Shown in pieces: positions 1 to 12,512 of a stretch of 64,000 bases of DNA. Source of the stretch: Penelope pileata (taxonomy: Eukaryota > Chordata > Aves > Galliformes > Cracidae). Below the pieces are notes generated by a model. It was not told where the DNA came from. It saw only the letters and a list, made by a program, of their open reading frames with translations, and did no database searches. The DNA is taken from NCBI GenBank assembly GCA_013396635.1, contig WBMW01001711.1, forward strand, positions 42,215 through 106,214, given 5' to 3'. A program made the translations under genes and the position numbers. Within the stretch, counting starts at the first letter, position 1. Every line of letters begins with the position of its first letter.

Positions 1-1771
1 AATTAACTGGGTATTAGTAAAACAACACAAGGGAATTAGATTCTGTCTAAATACTTTCAGATGTTTTCACTGGTCACTGTCCTGTTTTCAATAGAAAAAC
101 AGGCATTTCAAACCGCTCACAAATGAGAAACAAATGAGAAAGAGGAATTCCAATCTTCTATTCAGATAGATTCCTGAGACATATAATTGGAAATGATAGG
201 AATTGGTTTTAATAAATGTAATTGATTATGCCCAGGGATATTTACACGAACTGTGTGAGGCAATTTGAGATAAGCTTGCTCTTATTTGAAAATATCAAAT
301 ACAGAACGATTCTGAAAAACTTTTGAGTCAAGCCCTAACAGATATCATATGGGAAAAAGTTTTCTTTCTGTTGTTATATAAAGAATCCTAGAGAAAAACA
401 GGGCTATTTTGAAAAGGAAGATGAAAAGCCTGACACAAACTTTTAGAACTCAGATAACATAGCTGATGAAGGCACAGTAACTAGTGAGGTGATTAAATGG
501 GACTCTGCAACTGAGGAGGAATACAGAAAATCTATTTGGTATTTGCAGGAGGTGATTTATGTTTTCACACCTGCCATGTGGGGCATGAGAAGGCCCATCC
601 AAAGGTACTGCATCATGTTGAGAAACAATATATTTTTAGTTAGCTCCAAGGGGATCATCTTGTAACATCAATGTGGAAAAACAAACTTTACTGGCTAAAG
701 AACATCCGATCATTTTGCATATCCTTTTATAGTAACTAGTATGGTGTGCTGGATGCAATTAAAGTCCTGTCATGAGTGGAAATTTCTTGGAAATGGCAAA
801 ATTCTTGACATGTGCTTTAAGATAATATATTTATATAAAAATATGAAAGCTAAAGCTGACATATATTAGTGCAAAGTGAAGATTTTTGAATTGGTTTGCC
901 CTATTGTGGTTTAACAAATAACCTCTCTACTTGTTTGGGTAGCTAGTGTTTTGCATGCAGATAATTAAATATTCTATATGAGATCCACAGATAAGGATTT
1001 CAGAATAAGCTTGAATTAAATGCCAAGATAGATAATTTGTTTTGAAGGGTCCTTTGTTGTACCTGTACTAACAACGCTGATGGCTCTATGATGAAGATTT
1101 CGGATGAATTATCACAGATTTCCTTACACTTGTTTGAAGTGTGTTACAGGACATAAGAGTTAGATCTGTAAAGTACTAATGTCAAAAAAGGGCCATTAAG
1201 GTTGTTTTGTTTGATCTCCTGCTTCTGTGAAAGTTATATTCTAAACACTACCAGTAAATACATCTGAAGAAGCAGCATATTTCACTATTTATGAAAGGGA
1301 AACCTAGCCTATCAAGAGTAAGATAATAGATCTATTGTGGAATTAGATATGCGTTGATTAAATTAACTAAAAATGTTTGATTTTGAAATTATGATTATTC
1401 CAGAGTTGATAAGCAATTTTTTGCGCGTTCAAATAATCTCACTGTAAAAAAAAAAAATAAATAAAAAATAGAAATGCAAAGTAATGTCCTCGAATATTAT
1501 CAACGAATGTTCATGTGTTAAGTAGTTCAGTTTATCCAGATGATAAAACATTTTCTATGGATGCTTCATTTTGCTTTTAATTTCACATTCCAGAAACAAA
1601 GGCCAAGGTGATAAAATGTCAGACTCTCTGCTTTGAATCTGAAAGCACTGCCTTTGAACTCTTTTTGCAGGAGTGATGAAAGTTAGTTACTCTCTGACCA
1701 TTCATCTGAACTAAATGCTCCAAGGCAGCAACTGGATTTTGAAACTCAGATTTTCTACAGGAGAGAGATTA
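1..1771. other. AT-rich DNA, no gene seen
   Basis: Unique-looking AT-rich sequence. The only simple-sequence feature is an A-rich run near 1446-1470. No open frame of note, no repeat I recognise and no splice-bounded exon stood out. Confidence 0.6.
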
Positions 1772-2340
1772 TTATCTTATGGCCATTTTAGTGAAGACCT
1801 CATGTGGATCAGTTTTATAATGGAGGTTCACACTGAGGGACTCTTCACAGAGAGGTAAACACCATGAGAAGAGCCATTGGAAAAGTGAGGGAGACCCAGC
1901 CCTCCCTGTGCAGGAAGAGAGGAGCCCCTGAGGTGCAGTGACAACGACATGGTGCTGGCAGAGCCAGAAGTGATGGCAGCCAAACCTCCCGTGCATACAG
2001 TGGCAGTCCCCAGGGAGCACAGCTACTGAGGAACACGGAGAACAGGATGGGCAAACAGGGCATGGTGTATCAGAAGGGCATGGTGCAGCAATTTGCACAG
2101 GCAGCTCCTGCGGGGCATTTGTGCAGGGGGGCAAGCAGGAGGCATGGAGTCTCTCTCCTCATTTGGGAGACCAGCTCAACTCTCAGCTGCCTCCCACACA
2201 GTAAATCTAGCCATGATTTCCACTAGACAAAAAGCTCTTCCCAAAATGAATGTGGCAACCCAGATGGGATGCCTGCCCAAAAATGTGGCTGTTCAGGTCT
2301 CTGGCTATAGGGAGTGACTGAGTCTGTTACTGCTGGTGGA
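1772..2340. other. GC-richer block, possible unidentified dispersed repeat
   Basis: This block is clearly richer in G and C than its neighbours, with sharp edges on both sides. The minus strand has an open frame of about 120 codons at 1772-2134 that is rich in Cys and Pro, and the plus strand has one of 74 codons at 2093-2317. Neither shows a domain I recognise, and both lack the spread of residues expected of a normal folded protein. The look, a moderately GC-rich island in AT-rich avian DNA, fits an old retroviral or other dispersed element, but I saw no terminal repeats, target duplication or LTR signals. A decayed non-coding exon is another possibility. I cannot identify it. Confidence 0.3.
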
Positions 2341-3223
2341 GGATTGCAGGGATACCACCTGCACGAGGTGTGAGCATCTTTCCTAACAAGCAAAATGCTG
2401 AGTCTGTCAGCTATGTACCACAGATCCTATGGGGGTAGACTGAGGAGCATATTATACATAACTGAGAATTCACTAACCCTGTATATGTACTAGTTATTGG
2501 GTTACTGTAAAGTTATATTGGAGTATTTGAGCATTTGCTCTTATATGACTTACTTCACTCACTGGCAGTGTGAAAATTAAGAAGTGAATCCATTCAGTAG
2601 AACCAGATTAAACATCTGGTCAAGTGAGACAACACCTAAGCTAATAGCTGTGACTAAGCTAAATTCAGCCTTCGGACTAAGTTACCCAGATGTTTTGCCA
2701 AGGCTGAAAGCTTGAAGCAAAAGAATTCTAACAGGTGGGAAGTGATACTACAAAGAAGGAAGAAAAGAGAAAGATAAAAACAAAAATAAAAGACAGGATT
2801 AGGAAGTTCTCATGAATTACTAAGGTTAAATAATTAAGTTTTGAATGAATTAGAATGTTTTCAAACTAGACTTTGTTTATTGCTTTCAGAAGCTTTCTTG
2901 CTCTTTTCAGAAATAAAAACATTTTGCTTAAGAAAGTATAGTTTAAGAAATTATTTATTATTTGATATCCCTATCCACAAGTCACAGTTCAAGATAGTAA
3001 ATTTGGTAGGAGCCAGTGAGGTATGAAGCAGCTGATGTTGAGGGAAAGACAAGTCTCCAAGGAGAATTAAGTAAATTAAAGGTCTTATACCTGAAAGAAT
3101 TTCCTGCTCTCAGATAAGAAGGTAAGCTACAGCCACAGCCTTAGAGTGCACAATTGCCTCCTCTTGGCTCCTTGACTGCTAAGAGAAGGAAATATTTTCA
3201 TAAAGAATAGAAAAGAGATGTTG
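2341..3223. other. AT-rich DNA, no gene seen
   Basis: No repeat or gene recognised. A small perfect inverted repeat (CCAGA/TCTGG around a 7-base loop, near 2602-2618) is too short to mean much. Confidence 0.5.
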
Positions 3224-3804
3224 TGTCTTAGTTTCAGCTGAGACGGAACTTAGCTTTTTTCATTGTATCTGGCATGATGCTATGTTTTGGTTTTAGAAAA
3301 ACAACATTGCTGATAACATAGTCATGATTTTAGTTGTTACTGGGCAGCACTGTACAAAGCCAAAGACTTTTCAGTTTCTCAGCTTCTTGTATTGCTCTAC
3401 CTGCAAAGGGGGCTGGGAAAGTACCAGGAGATGTGAGGGAACAGGATCAGGACAGCTGACCTAAACTGACCAAAGGAATATTCCATACCATATGACAACA
3501 TGTAAACATAAAATGGAGGGGAGTTAGCTGTGGAGGGACAACTGACTGGGGACTGACTGGGCATTGGTCGTCGGGTAGTGAGCCATTGCTTTGTGTGTCA
3601 CTTGTTTTCATGCATATATTTATATTTCTATATTTATCATTACTGTTATTTCTTTTACTTCTTTTTCTGTCTTAGTAAATCGTTTTTATCTCAACCCATG
3701 ATTTCTACTGTATTTTCTCCTAATTCTCTTCCCCATCCCACTGAGAGTGGGGGAGTGAGCAAGTGACTGTGATGCTTAGTTATCTGCTGGGTCAAACCAC
3801 TACT
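3224..3804 (-). mobile_element. Solo LTR of an avian endogenous retrovirus (LTR family A)
   Basis: Read on the minus strand, this matches the same LTR family as 21992-22585 and 58813-59326. The 5' end has the pattern of a GTGG-type start, followed by a Lys/Ala-poor leader with AGTGGGATGGGG-like sequence, then the block with the sense TGGTATGGAATATTCC near 3478-3494. The 3' end (lowest coordinates) begins TGTCTTAG on the plus strand. No gag, pol or env sequence lies beside it, so it is a solo LTR left by LTR-LTR recombination. The terminal TG at the high-coordinate end appears to have decayed to AG. The flanking 5-mers (TGTTG and TGCTC) are only partly alike, so I cannot call a target duplication. 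It is diverged and not expected to be active. Confidence 0.75.
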
Positions 3805-6052
3805 TGCTCCCTGATCTGAACAATCAGTAGGCAATGACTGTTTTTCTTCATGGTGATGCGGCTGTGACACATCTTCAGATACTGGAGTGATCAAAAGACA
3901 AAAGACCCCGGTAACTCATACAAAAAAATATCCAAAGCAGTATTTATTTTCTATTAAATCTGCAAATTAAAATATTAACTTTATTCTGGAACATTTGTTT
4001 TCAAAATAGCAGAAATGAAGAATTTAATTTATAATTAGTTTTCATTTAATTTTCCATCTTTATCCATAAATCATTCAGGCTCTAAAATACCTGCAGATAA
4101 CAATTTCTAGAAATAAAGCCTGTAAATTTATCTGTGTGAGTTTTAGCTGATCATTCTTTCTAATTTTAAACAGGCCATCCTTTCTAACTAATTCAGAGTC
4201 CATGTAAGAAGATAAATACATACTTATCTTTTGGATAGAAACCAGTTTACTAAATCTGTATAAAGTTACTTACAATGTCATTTATTTGAAGTTAGGAAGC
4301 AGGAGAGTAAGGTGCCTTCTTCTCAAAAGTAAATGATACGCTCAAGCAACATAGCTCTTTAGGCTTGTCATTGTGTATATATTCAGATCACTGGATTGCT
4401 TAAAAAATACATTGAGCTGTAAATAAGGAACTAAATATGCCCAATGTCTCATCTTCTCACAACAAAGCCTGTAATCAGAAATGGGAACATCACAGCTTGA
4501 CTCTATTCCTTTGACAATTGCAAGAGAAGTAGGAAACGTCAGGAAAAAGAACTTACTACTTTAGGTCTGTAATCATGACTGATGGAGGTCATGTGCTGCA
4601 ACAAAATCACTATCACAGAAATGCATGACAAAACAAATTTGAGACTAAACCTCAAAACAGGAGGAAGCATAATAAGTTTCAAGAAGTCGCCTTCAAGGAA
4701 AATTATTGCAATCCACATAGTTAAAATTGTGGTTCTTAATTCTTGGAGAGCCTCTGTCAAATAAAGACGTGGTTACTTGTCTGCACTTCTGAGCAGAGGT
4801 GAAGGCCAACAGTAGGATAAACAGAAGAAAATAAGCTGGATGAAAAAGCCATGGAATTAAATATATTTTGTGGATTAAACATAGTTTCTTTACTTATCGA
4901 AATCTCTTCACTGTAATGGACTTTGCTAATCCTTCTGCTTAAGACTGCATAAGTAAATTTGTAGGACGTCTATAATGAAATTGATCTAATTTCCTGGTTT
5001 TCTAATAAATTTTATTGTTGTTTTATCATTTGGTTTAAATTCCTGAAGTCAGTTTTCTCTTTGTTATTTTGTCTTAATAGCAAGAGATTTTAAAACTCAC
5101 AATAAACTGCTAAAATTATTAGAATTAGGTTTATTTAAAATGAGAATTATTTTAAATATACATACGTGTTCATTGGATTTTGTTTTTTGTTTCACTTGTC
5201 ACTTCAAAATGTTTGTGTATTTACTTATGAGTGCTTTATTCACTCATTTCTTCTCTTGAAAGTGAAAAGAGATTTTTTTGATAAAGTACCAGCAATATCC
5301 CAAAACTTCAAAGTGTAGTAGTGGCATAGAGCTGTTATGCTATTTATCACAAAGAAAATTAATAAGAGGAACTAGAGATACTATTATAGCTTCAAAACAA
5401 CAATAATAAAAACAACAACAACAATTACAGAAACTCACAGATTCCTTGAACATGCTTTTAGAGGTGTTAGAAAGCAGTGATGTGCCAGCCCCAAACAAAC
5501 AAAAAAATTTAATTAATCCATGTTATCAGACAAAATTAGAAGTATTAATTTAATCCAAGTGCAACTGCAGTGCAGAATTGCTCTGGATGTCAGAACTGGC
5601 ACATTTGTAGAGAATTTAAGTCTCTAAAAGTTGTCGTCTTCCACATTTTCTTCAGCGTGAGCAATTTCAAAACTGTCACTTCAATTGCAAGCACAAGTAT
5701 TCTTAGTCTCTGTCATCCTGGGTCCAGCAAGTCATGAACAAACCCTCATGTGAATTACAGTAACAGGAACAAGGAAGCCAAATTTGTAATTGCAAGCAAC
5801 CATGTAGGCAGTGCTCTGAAATCTCCAGTGGTCAGCTGCCTAGTGTATCTTTGACTAGAAAGTGGTTGCCCTTATCTCCATTGCTCTTCCTGATCCTGAT
5901 GACTGTTTGGGAAATACATACTAAGACAAACCTCACAAAAGCCTCAGAAAGAAAATCCAAGGTGTTGTTGCCACCAGGAAATATGTGAGAAAATGCTCAC
6001 ACTCCACAGATATCTCACTATGTCTTTATTCGAGGCCTGTCCCACTGAAACA
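3805..6052. other. AT-rich DNA, no gene seen
   Basis: No recognised repeat or gene. There is an A/C-rich simple stretch near 5397-5424. Overlapping open frames on both strands near 4539-4764 are each about 60-73 codons and look like chance. Confidence 0.5.
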
Positions 6053-7386
6053 CACAGAATCAGAGAATTGCAGTGTTTGGAAGGAACCTCAAGAGATCAT
6101 TGAGTCGAATCCCCTGCTAAAGCAGGTACCCTACATTAGGTCACAAAGGAAAGCATCCAGGCAGGTTTTGAATATCTCCAGAGGAGACTCCACAATTTCT
6201 CTGGGCAGCCTGTTCCAGTGCTCTGTCGCCCTCCCTGTGAAGAAGTTCTTATGCATGTTCATGTGGAACTTCCTATGCTCCAGTTTTTGACCATTGTTCC
6301 TTGTCTTATCACTACATAGCACTGAGAAGAGGCCCCATCTATTTGCCTCTCTCACTTACAAACTTTGATAAGATCCCCTTTCAGTCTTTTCTTCCCCAGG
6401 CTGAACAGACTCAGGTCACTCGGCCTTTCCTTACAAGGGAGATGCTCCAGGCCCTTTATCATCTTTGTTGCCTCAATTGGACTCTTTCCAGGAGATCTCT
6501 GTATTTTTTGAACTAGGGAGCCCATAACTGGACACAGTACTCCTGTGAGGCCTGACAAGGGCAGAGTAGAGGGGGAGGATCACCTCCCTTGGCCTGCCAC
6601 GCTCTTTGTAATGCACCCCAGGATACCATTGGTCTTCTTGGCTACCAGGGCATACTTCTGGCTCATGGCCAACCTGTTGTCCAGCAGGACATCCAGCTCC
6701 TTCTCTGCAGAGCTCCTCTCCAGCAGGTCATTCCCCAACCTGTAATGATGAATGTGGTTATTCCTCCCCAGCTGCAAGACTCTGCACTTGCTTTTGTTAA
6801 ATCTCATCAGGTTCCTCTCTGCTCAACTCTCCAGCCTGTCCAGGTCTCACTGACTGGCAGCACAGCCTTCTAGCATGTCAGACACTCCTCCCAGCTTCAT
6901 GTTATCAGCAAACTTCATGAGGGTGGACTCTCTCCCTTTGTCCAGGTCATTGATAAAGATGCTGAGCGAGACTAGACTCAGCACCAATCCCTGCAGAACA
7001 TCGCTAGTTGCGGTCCCCTACTATACTCTGTGCCACTGATCACAACCCTCTGAGCACCGTCAGTCACCCAGTTCTCAGCCCACCTCACTGTCCACTCATC
7101 TATCCCACACTTTCTAAGCTTCTTCACAAGGATATTCTGGGAGACATTGTCAAACGTCTTACTGAAGTCCAGGTTGACAACACCCACTGCTCTCCCTCCA
7201 TCTACCCAGCCAGTGATGACATCATAGAAAGCTACCAGGTTGATTGAGCATGATTTCTCCTTGGTGAATCCATGCTGACTACTCCTAACAAGCTTTTTCT
7301 CTTCCAATTGCTTGAAGATGGCATCCACAATAAGTTGTTCCCCCATCTTTCCAGGGAAGGAGGCGAAGCTGACTCATACCAATTAT
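6053..7386 (-). mobile_element. CR1 LINE, 5'-truncated, part of ORF2 reverse transcriptase to 3' end
   Basis: On the minus strand this reads as CR1 ORF2 from within the reverse transcriptase to the element's 3' end. In frame pieces one sees SSQHGF, LDFSKTFDNVS (6978-7346), then FINDLDKG, the active-site box as FADN where CR1 has FADD, then LGRNNHIHHYRLG and DNRLAMSQKYALVAKKTNGILGC split over 6580-6807, and the C-terminal WNRLPREIVESPLEIFKT stretch (6131-6355). The element ends at low coordinates with CACAGAATCAGAG, the complement of the CR1 terminal repeat. Stops and frameshifts break the frame many times and the catalytic Asp change would kill the enzyme. It is 5'-truncated at about 7386, the usual outcome of target-primed reverse transcription. 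Confidence 0.93.
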
Positions 7387-8613
7387 GTTCAATTCTAACA
7401 GAAACAACCTGTCAGGTGAGGAATACTCCTGGGAATGTAAATGCACTGCAAGCTTTCACAGAAACTTCTGACCAGTTTAAATGAACAACCATTAAATGCA
7501 TTTTCTTTCCTAGACTTCCTCACAAGGAAGATCAGGAGTCAGCAGTGGGAAATCACAATGAAAGAGACAAGAGCAGCAAGGCTGTTAAGAGTGTATCTCA
7601 GTGGCTGCCTTTCCCTGTTAGGATCCCACACAACAACAACAAAAAAAATTACTTACTACCTGCTTATCAGTTAGATAGAGTATAGGAAGCTAGGTTCTGA
7701 TGACCTGTTTTGTTCTAATTTTGCTTAGTGAAAAGGTGGAAGGTGACAGACATTACTTCTTTTCTAAGCCACAGGGCAGCACAGTTCTCCCATCAAGTCA
7801 TTTCTTTGGCAAAGATGCCTCTCTGTATCATCTCTCTGACTTCTAAATCAGCTGAATGGTTGCTTTAAGTTACACCAACAAATAATTTTCTTTCTCCACA
7901 TGGAAGCACAATTCAATCACAGCTTGCAGAAACTTGCATATCTGCTGTGAGCCACAATTTCTATCAGTGTCATGACAGATAGATTTGTGTTCACTTCAAA
8001 TCAACAAATATTTATAAATAATATTCCCTACTTTGCAGAGCAACTGTTGCTTTCCTGCCTTGTGATCGATGTACGAATTCCTCTCAGGCAGCAAGACTAG
8101 ACCAAAATAAATATGTGACTGTCTTGCTGAACTAAATACTTAATTTCTTGTTAAAAGAGGAAGTATCCTAAAGTTATTAGAATAATGCACTTTTTCATTT
8201 TAGATTTTTGTTCCCCAGAGTATTTTGTATTTCATAAGTATATTTCTTCAACAGTTTTCTTATATTCATTATGTGCTTAAATTTAAAATCTTAGCATAAT
8301 TACAATAGCTTTCAGTTTGATTTTATTTCTTTTGTTTCTTTGTTTTGTTTAATTTGTTTTTAGGTAGCTAGCACACACACATTTTCCCTATTGTATTACT
8401 GGTTGACTGTGAAAGTCCTCGAGTCCTCCTATCAAGATGCTGTGTACCACAGAGTAAATCTAGAGTTGTTCTGCTGATTTGAGTAGGGTTGCTCTATGCC
8501 ATTGTTTTTCAGTTTTGAATTCAAGCTTTCTACTAGATGTTTGGTTTTAGTGGATTCCGCTTTTCCCTCCCTCACTCTCTTTATCCCTCCCTGCATTCTT
8601 CCCTCTTCCTCTT

Positions 8614-8649
<36 letters not shown>

Positions 8650-9365
8650 CATTAATATATATGTAATTATAGGTAAGGCTGTTTTTCTGTTACTGAAAGC
8701 AGTAAAGTCATCTTATCAAGTCTCATGTAAGGCAAATAAATGAAACTACAGGGTCTAAATTTAGAGCGACTATTAGTATTTAAGCTGAAAGAGAACTTTT
8801 TTTCTGCAACTTACGCAAGCTGATGGTAAATCAAATTGTTTCATTCTCATGTTTTTATTAACACTTTTTTAAAAACTTATACAAAAATATTAAGTGTGTT
8901 TTGTTGCACTCCTTTGGCTTACTCAGCTCACCATTGACTTTACCAGTGTGCTACATGTTATTAGAAAAGCCAAGGTGCTTTAACCTCACAGTCTCTGATA
9001 GCTAGATCAATTGTTGCTTGGACAGAATACAGGTTTTTTTTTACTCCAGACATAGGGCTGAACTACCAAATGTTAGACTAACATAATATTCCTTTATACA
9101 ACCCACACATTTCTTATCAGACTAGGAGACATACAATAAGTATATTTTCCTGAATTCTGTGAAAAAAAAATGATATTTTTGCCAATCAATCAGAATCAAA
9201 TCCATTAACATGATAGAAAGAAAACAGGAGAGGTAGTTAAAAAAACTGTAGCAAATACTTATAATTTAAGACCCTTAAAATCTTCTTATCAAATCAAGAA
9301 AGTGTTGAGATTGTATTCTCACAACATAAATTCCACTGGGCTTAATTCCAGGTAATTTTAAGTCA
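7387..9365. other. AT-rich DNA with a pyrimidine microsatellite
   Basis: No gene recognised. Apart from the CT tract annotated separately, there is only AT-rich unique-looking DNA, with a TTTG-like run near 8330-8360. Confidence 0.5.
8556..8650. repeat. (CT)n / pyrimidine-rich microsatellite
   Basis: A long pyrimidine tract (CCCTCC, CTTT and CT units) resolves into a pure CT run at about 8631-8649. The Leu/Ser-rich open frame across it at 8537-8743 is a by-product of the repeat. Confidence 0.95.
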
Positions 9366-9756
9366 TATAGAATCATAGAATCCTTAGAGTCGGAAGGGAC
9401 CATTAAGGTCATCTAGTCCAACTCCCCTGCAATGTACAGGGACATCTACAGCTAGACCAGGTTGCTCAGAGCTTGGTCCAGCCTGATCTTGAATGTCTCC
9501 AGGGATGGGGCTTCCACCACCTCTCTGGACAACCTGTTCCAGTGCTTCACCACCCTTACTGTAAAAACCTTTTTCCTTAAATCTAACCTAAATTTCCTCT
9601 CTCTCAGTTTGAAGCCATTCCCCTTTGTCCTATCCCCACAGACCCTGCTAAAGAGTCTGTCCCCCTCTTTCTTATAGCACCCCTTTAGATACTGAAAGGC
9701 AGCCATCAGGTCACCTCAGAGCCTTCTGCTCCAGGCTGAATAGGCCCAGCTCTCTN
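9366..9756 (-). mobile_element. CR1 LINE 3' end, cut off at an N
   Basis: Minus-strand CR1 covering the C-terminus of ORF2 and the 3' untranslated end. The frame at 9452-9706 is open for 84 codons and shows the conserved tail: DRLFSRVCGDRTKGNGFKL, then FRLDLRKKVFTV, HWNRLSREVVEAPSLETFK. It ends at low coordinates in AGAATCATAGAATCC, the CR1 terminal repeat. The copy is better preserved than 6053-7386 over this part. Its 5' side stops one base short of the single N at 9757 and non-CR1 sequence resumes directly after it, so the true 5' end is uncertain. Confidence 0.93.
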
Positions 9757-9757
9757 T
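9757..9757. other. Single-base assembly gap
   Basis: One N at the edge of a CR1 copy. The sequence changes from CR1 to unrelated DNA across it, so it may hide a longer unresolved stretch. Confidence 0.8.
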
Positions 9758-10804
9758 GTATACGCTGAATTATGATTCTAGGAGATTTCCATAGTACAGT
9801 CATGCTGTGTGCTGATTTCTACTCTTGTTAATATTCAATCATTGCAGCTCAGTTGCTCTCTCTGTTCTGATATAGATCCTCTTGGGTACCTAATAAACAT
9901 TGCCAGAACATACTAAGAGATCTGATTTCTTCTTTCTTTTTTGGGGAAAAAAAAAAAAATAAACACCTTTTATGGCATTGGAAAAGATACCTCTCTGTCT
10001 TTAGAAATTGAAACAATTGAGAAGACCTTGTAATATCTGAGAGACTGGAGACCTATAATCTGCTGATTCTCACACACAATATGTTTAGAATTTGTTAGCA
10101 TCTTTTAATTTCCAGTATAAAAATTGTTTTATTTACAGTTCTCTTATTATTGCATTTTCTGTTTCAATACATTATTTTCTGATTGTCTAAGTACTCTCCT
10201 TATCAATCTGAACAAATTTGTTCTTGAGTGGCTTGCTTTGTTACAGTTCTAAGTGTTTCTCATTACCATTCCACATCTCTCAGTCTTCAGTTTCCCATTT
10301 CCTCATTTGTTTTCCTCAGATTTGTCCCAAACATGCTCTGTTATCATAGTTATTCTTTTTCTATCTGGAATTTTTTACACTAGTAGCAAATTAATGATTA
10401 ACTATATCTAATTCTTTGGAAACCATATGGGTACTTTTTCCATATTCTAATACCTAGTATGCTGTGCTTAAGCTACTAACATAAAGATGAGTAAAGAGCT
10501 GGAGTGTTTGTTCCCCCAGCTTTAAATATCTATGTTATTACATTGGCTTCATCAGGTGTGCGTAGAGTGCTGATGTGTGTACAGACTAAGTAATGCCTTA
10601 TATTTGTAATACTTCAAGAACATGCAAAAATAAGAGCCTGAAATTGAGTTTTACAGTCCTATTAAAAACAAACAAACAAACAAACAACAACAACAAAACA
10701 CACGAGTCTAAACAAAAACTAATCAGTGTTCCTCATGTTTCATGCACTGACTCGGAAACATTTCAAACATGTTTCGTTGTAACCCAGAACCTCGTGTAGC
10801 AGAC
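9758..10804. other. AT-rich DNA, no gene seen
   Basis: AT-rich, with an A run near 9946-9961 and a (CAAA)n/(CAA)n stretch at about 10664-10698. No gene recognised. Confidence 0.5.
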
Positions 10805-11960
10805 TGAAGGATCTCACTAGCATGCATTCCCCTCAAATTTTGGTGAGCCCTCTCATAGCTTATCACTAGTGAGCCTGAATTTATTCCTTTTTCCCTCTGA
10901 ATCTAGAGTAAAATTTAATCAATCAGCCTTGCCTACAGGCATGGACAGTTGCATAAACTGTCCTGTGATTGAGAAACCCATATTATACCCATGACACCAG
11001 CCTTGGTGCCATGTATTGATCAGCTGAGTCTGCCTTTCCTTTCAATATTGTTCCCTGCTACTGCAAGGATAGAGGAGATGTGTGATCCTGATACTTTAAG
11101 CAGCTGTCCCAAGGCCCTGAAGTCTTGATTGTCCTTGGACTTCTCTTTGCTACTTTGTCTTTATCAATGTGAAAAAACAATAATGGATGATAAGCAGAGA
11201 GCTGTACCAAGCTATGGAGTTTTGCAGTAACATCTTATACCCAAGCTCCAGGAAGGCTTCAGATTTCCTATGGATTGGGTCTAGTCAGCAGATGAGGCTC
11301 TGTTCTCCTTAGAAGCGAGCCACCTATGACAACAATACTTTGTTTTTCTCTCCTGATCGAGATTATCATGACATGGGGGACATGCTGACTAACCATAGGT
11401 GACTCCTCTAACCTGGATGAATCTTTGTCCGCATCATCATTTGCCTGTCAATCTAATTCCAGACCCTCATGGTTACTGTACAAGGACATCCAGAAGGGTG
11501 AAATAGGCAGGAAGGTGAGCCTTGTGCTGTCCCAAGCAGAAATCTGCTTCCATTCCCCTCTGTCTTTAGTTCTCTCCTTCTGCCTGGTGGTGAGGAGTTC
11601 CTTCTTTTCTTGTGTTGTGCGCAGCCGACACATCTGTCTCAGGGGTAGCAGAGCACAATTCCACCAGTCTATCTCCTTCTGTAACTCCCTGATGCTCCTC
11701 AACCTCCACGCCTTCTCCCAAAGCTCTGACTGCAGGCTTTGGGAGTAATCCAAAGCTAAAGTCTGGGAGTAACCCAAAGCTAAACCCAAAGTTTCCACCA
11801 CAGGCTTCTTCTACCTGGGTGCACCTTCCATTGGTGCACTCACTGCTGCTGACAGACCATCACAGAAAGCTTGGGCCCACCCTCCAGCCTGAGGCCTGGA
11901 TGTTCCCATATTCTCTTGGGAGTTCTTTCTGCATTGCTACATTGGTTCATGTGGCTGGAG
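10805..11960 (-). pseudogene. Decayed CR1 ORF1 (coiled-coil region plus SGNH-esterase-like domain)
   Basis: On the minus strand this reads as CR1 ORF1, the RNA-binding/esterase protein encoded upstream of ORF2. Near 11700 is RLRSIRELQKEID, the conserved segment before the esterase domain. At about 11270-11300 comes VIGGSLLRRTE, matching the family's VVGDSLLRGTE block I with the nucleophile Ser kept and Asp changed to Gly. About 100 bases further on is LLFFHIDKDKVAKRSPRTIK, then VAGNNIERK near 11045. Many stops (for example within 11240-11260 and again toward 10850) make it a pseudogene. The 3' limit near 10805 is approximate. No ORF2 follows on the same strand, so the copy is broken, and the next element (12048) is on the other strand. 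Confidence 0.75.
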
Positions 11961-12047
11961 AGGCCACATGGGATGCAGAGGACGTGGGTTTTTGCAGGAT
12001 GGATACTATGACCAAATCTCCTTTCAAGAAACTGACAACTGCTCTTG

Positions 12048-12365
12048 GAAGAAGCGGAGGTGCAGGTGCTGATCTCTTCTCTCTTTTGACAACAACATGA
12101 CCCAAGGGAATGGCATGGATCTGCATGAGGGGAGGGTCATTTTGGGCATTAGGAAAAAGTTTTTCATGGAGAGGATGGTCAGGCACTCGAACAAGGCCCC
12201 CAGGGCAGTGGTCACGCTGCCAATCCTATCAGAGTCCCCAAAACATTTGAAAGCTATCAGAAATATGATTTGATTTTTGGCTAACCCTATGTGGAGCCAG
12301 TAGTTGCTCTTGATAATCCTTGTTATTCCCTTCCAACTCAGGATATTCTGTGATTCTGATTCTAG
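12048..12365 (+). mobile_element. CR1 LINE 3' end
   Basis: Plus-strand end of CR1 ORF2 and 3' untranslated region. The translated line GGAGADLFSLLTTT is followed by GNGMDLHEGRV and a KKFFMERMVRHSN stretch, all conserved in the CR1 C-terminus. It ends with ATTCTGTGATTCTGATTC, the terminal repeat. It is 5'-truncated near 12048. The downstream 125 bases are unusual and are annotated next. Confidence 0.88.
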
Positions 12366-12490
12366 GTGAAGTACGTGTAGTTGTACAGAGTTAGCCTTTT
12401 TTGCACCTGACCCTCAGAGAAAATAATGGTTTTTTTTTGAGTTATGGCTGCCAGTTAAACTGTGAAATCCCACTCCTTGAGTAGGAGATT
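12366..12490 (+). repeat. Downstream extension shared with 31255-31384
   Basis: This stretch follows a CR1 terminal repeat but is not ordinary CR1 tail. It aligns along its length with 31261-31384, which also follows a CR1 3' end; both finish in CACTCCTTGAGTAGGA. By eye roughly three quarters of the bases agree, with a one-base length difference in a T run. Directly after it comes GATTCTATAATTTTATGATT, which looks like a second CR1-type terminal repeat. A 3' transduction or a CR1 subfamily with an extended 3' end would explain this; see findings. Confidence 0.7.
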
Positions 12491-12512
12491 CTATAATTTT
12501 ATGATTCTATAA

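Noticed and set aside
2602..2618. Small hairpin
   Set aside because: A 5-base stem is expected often by chance.
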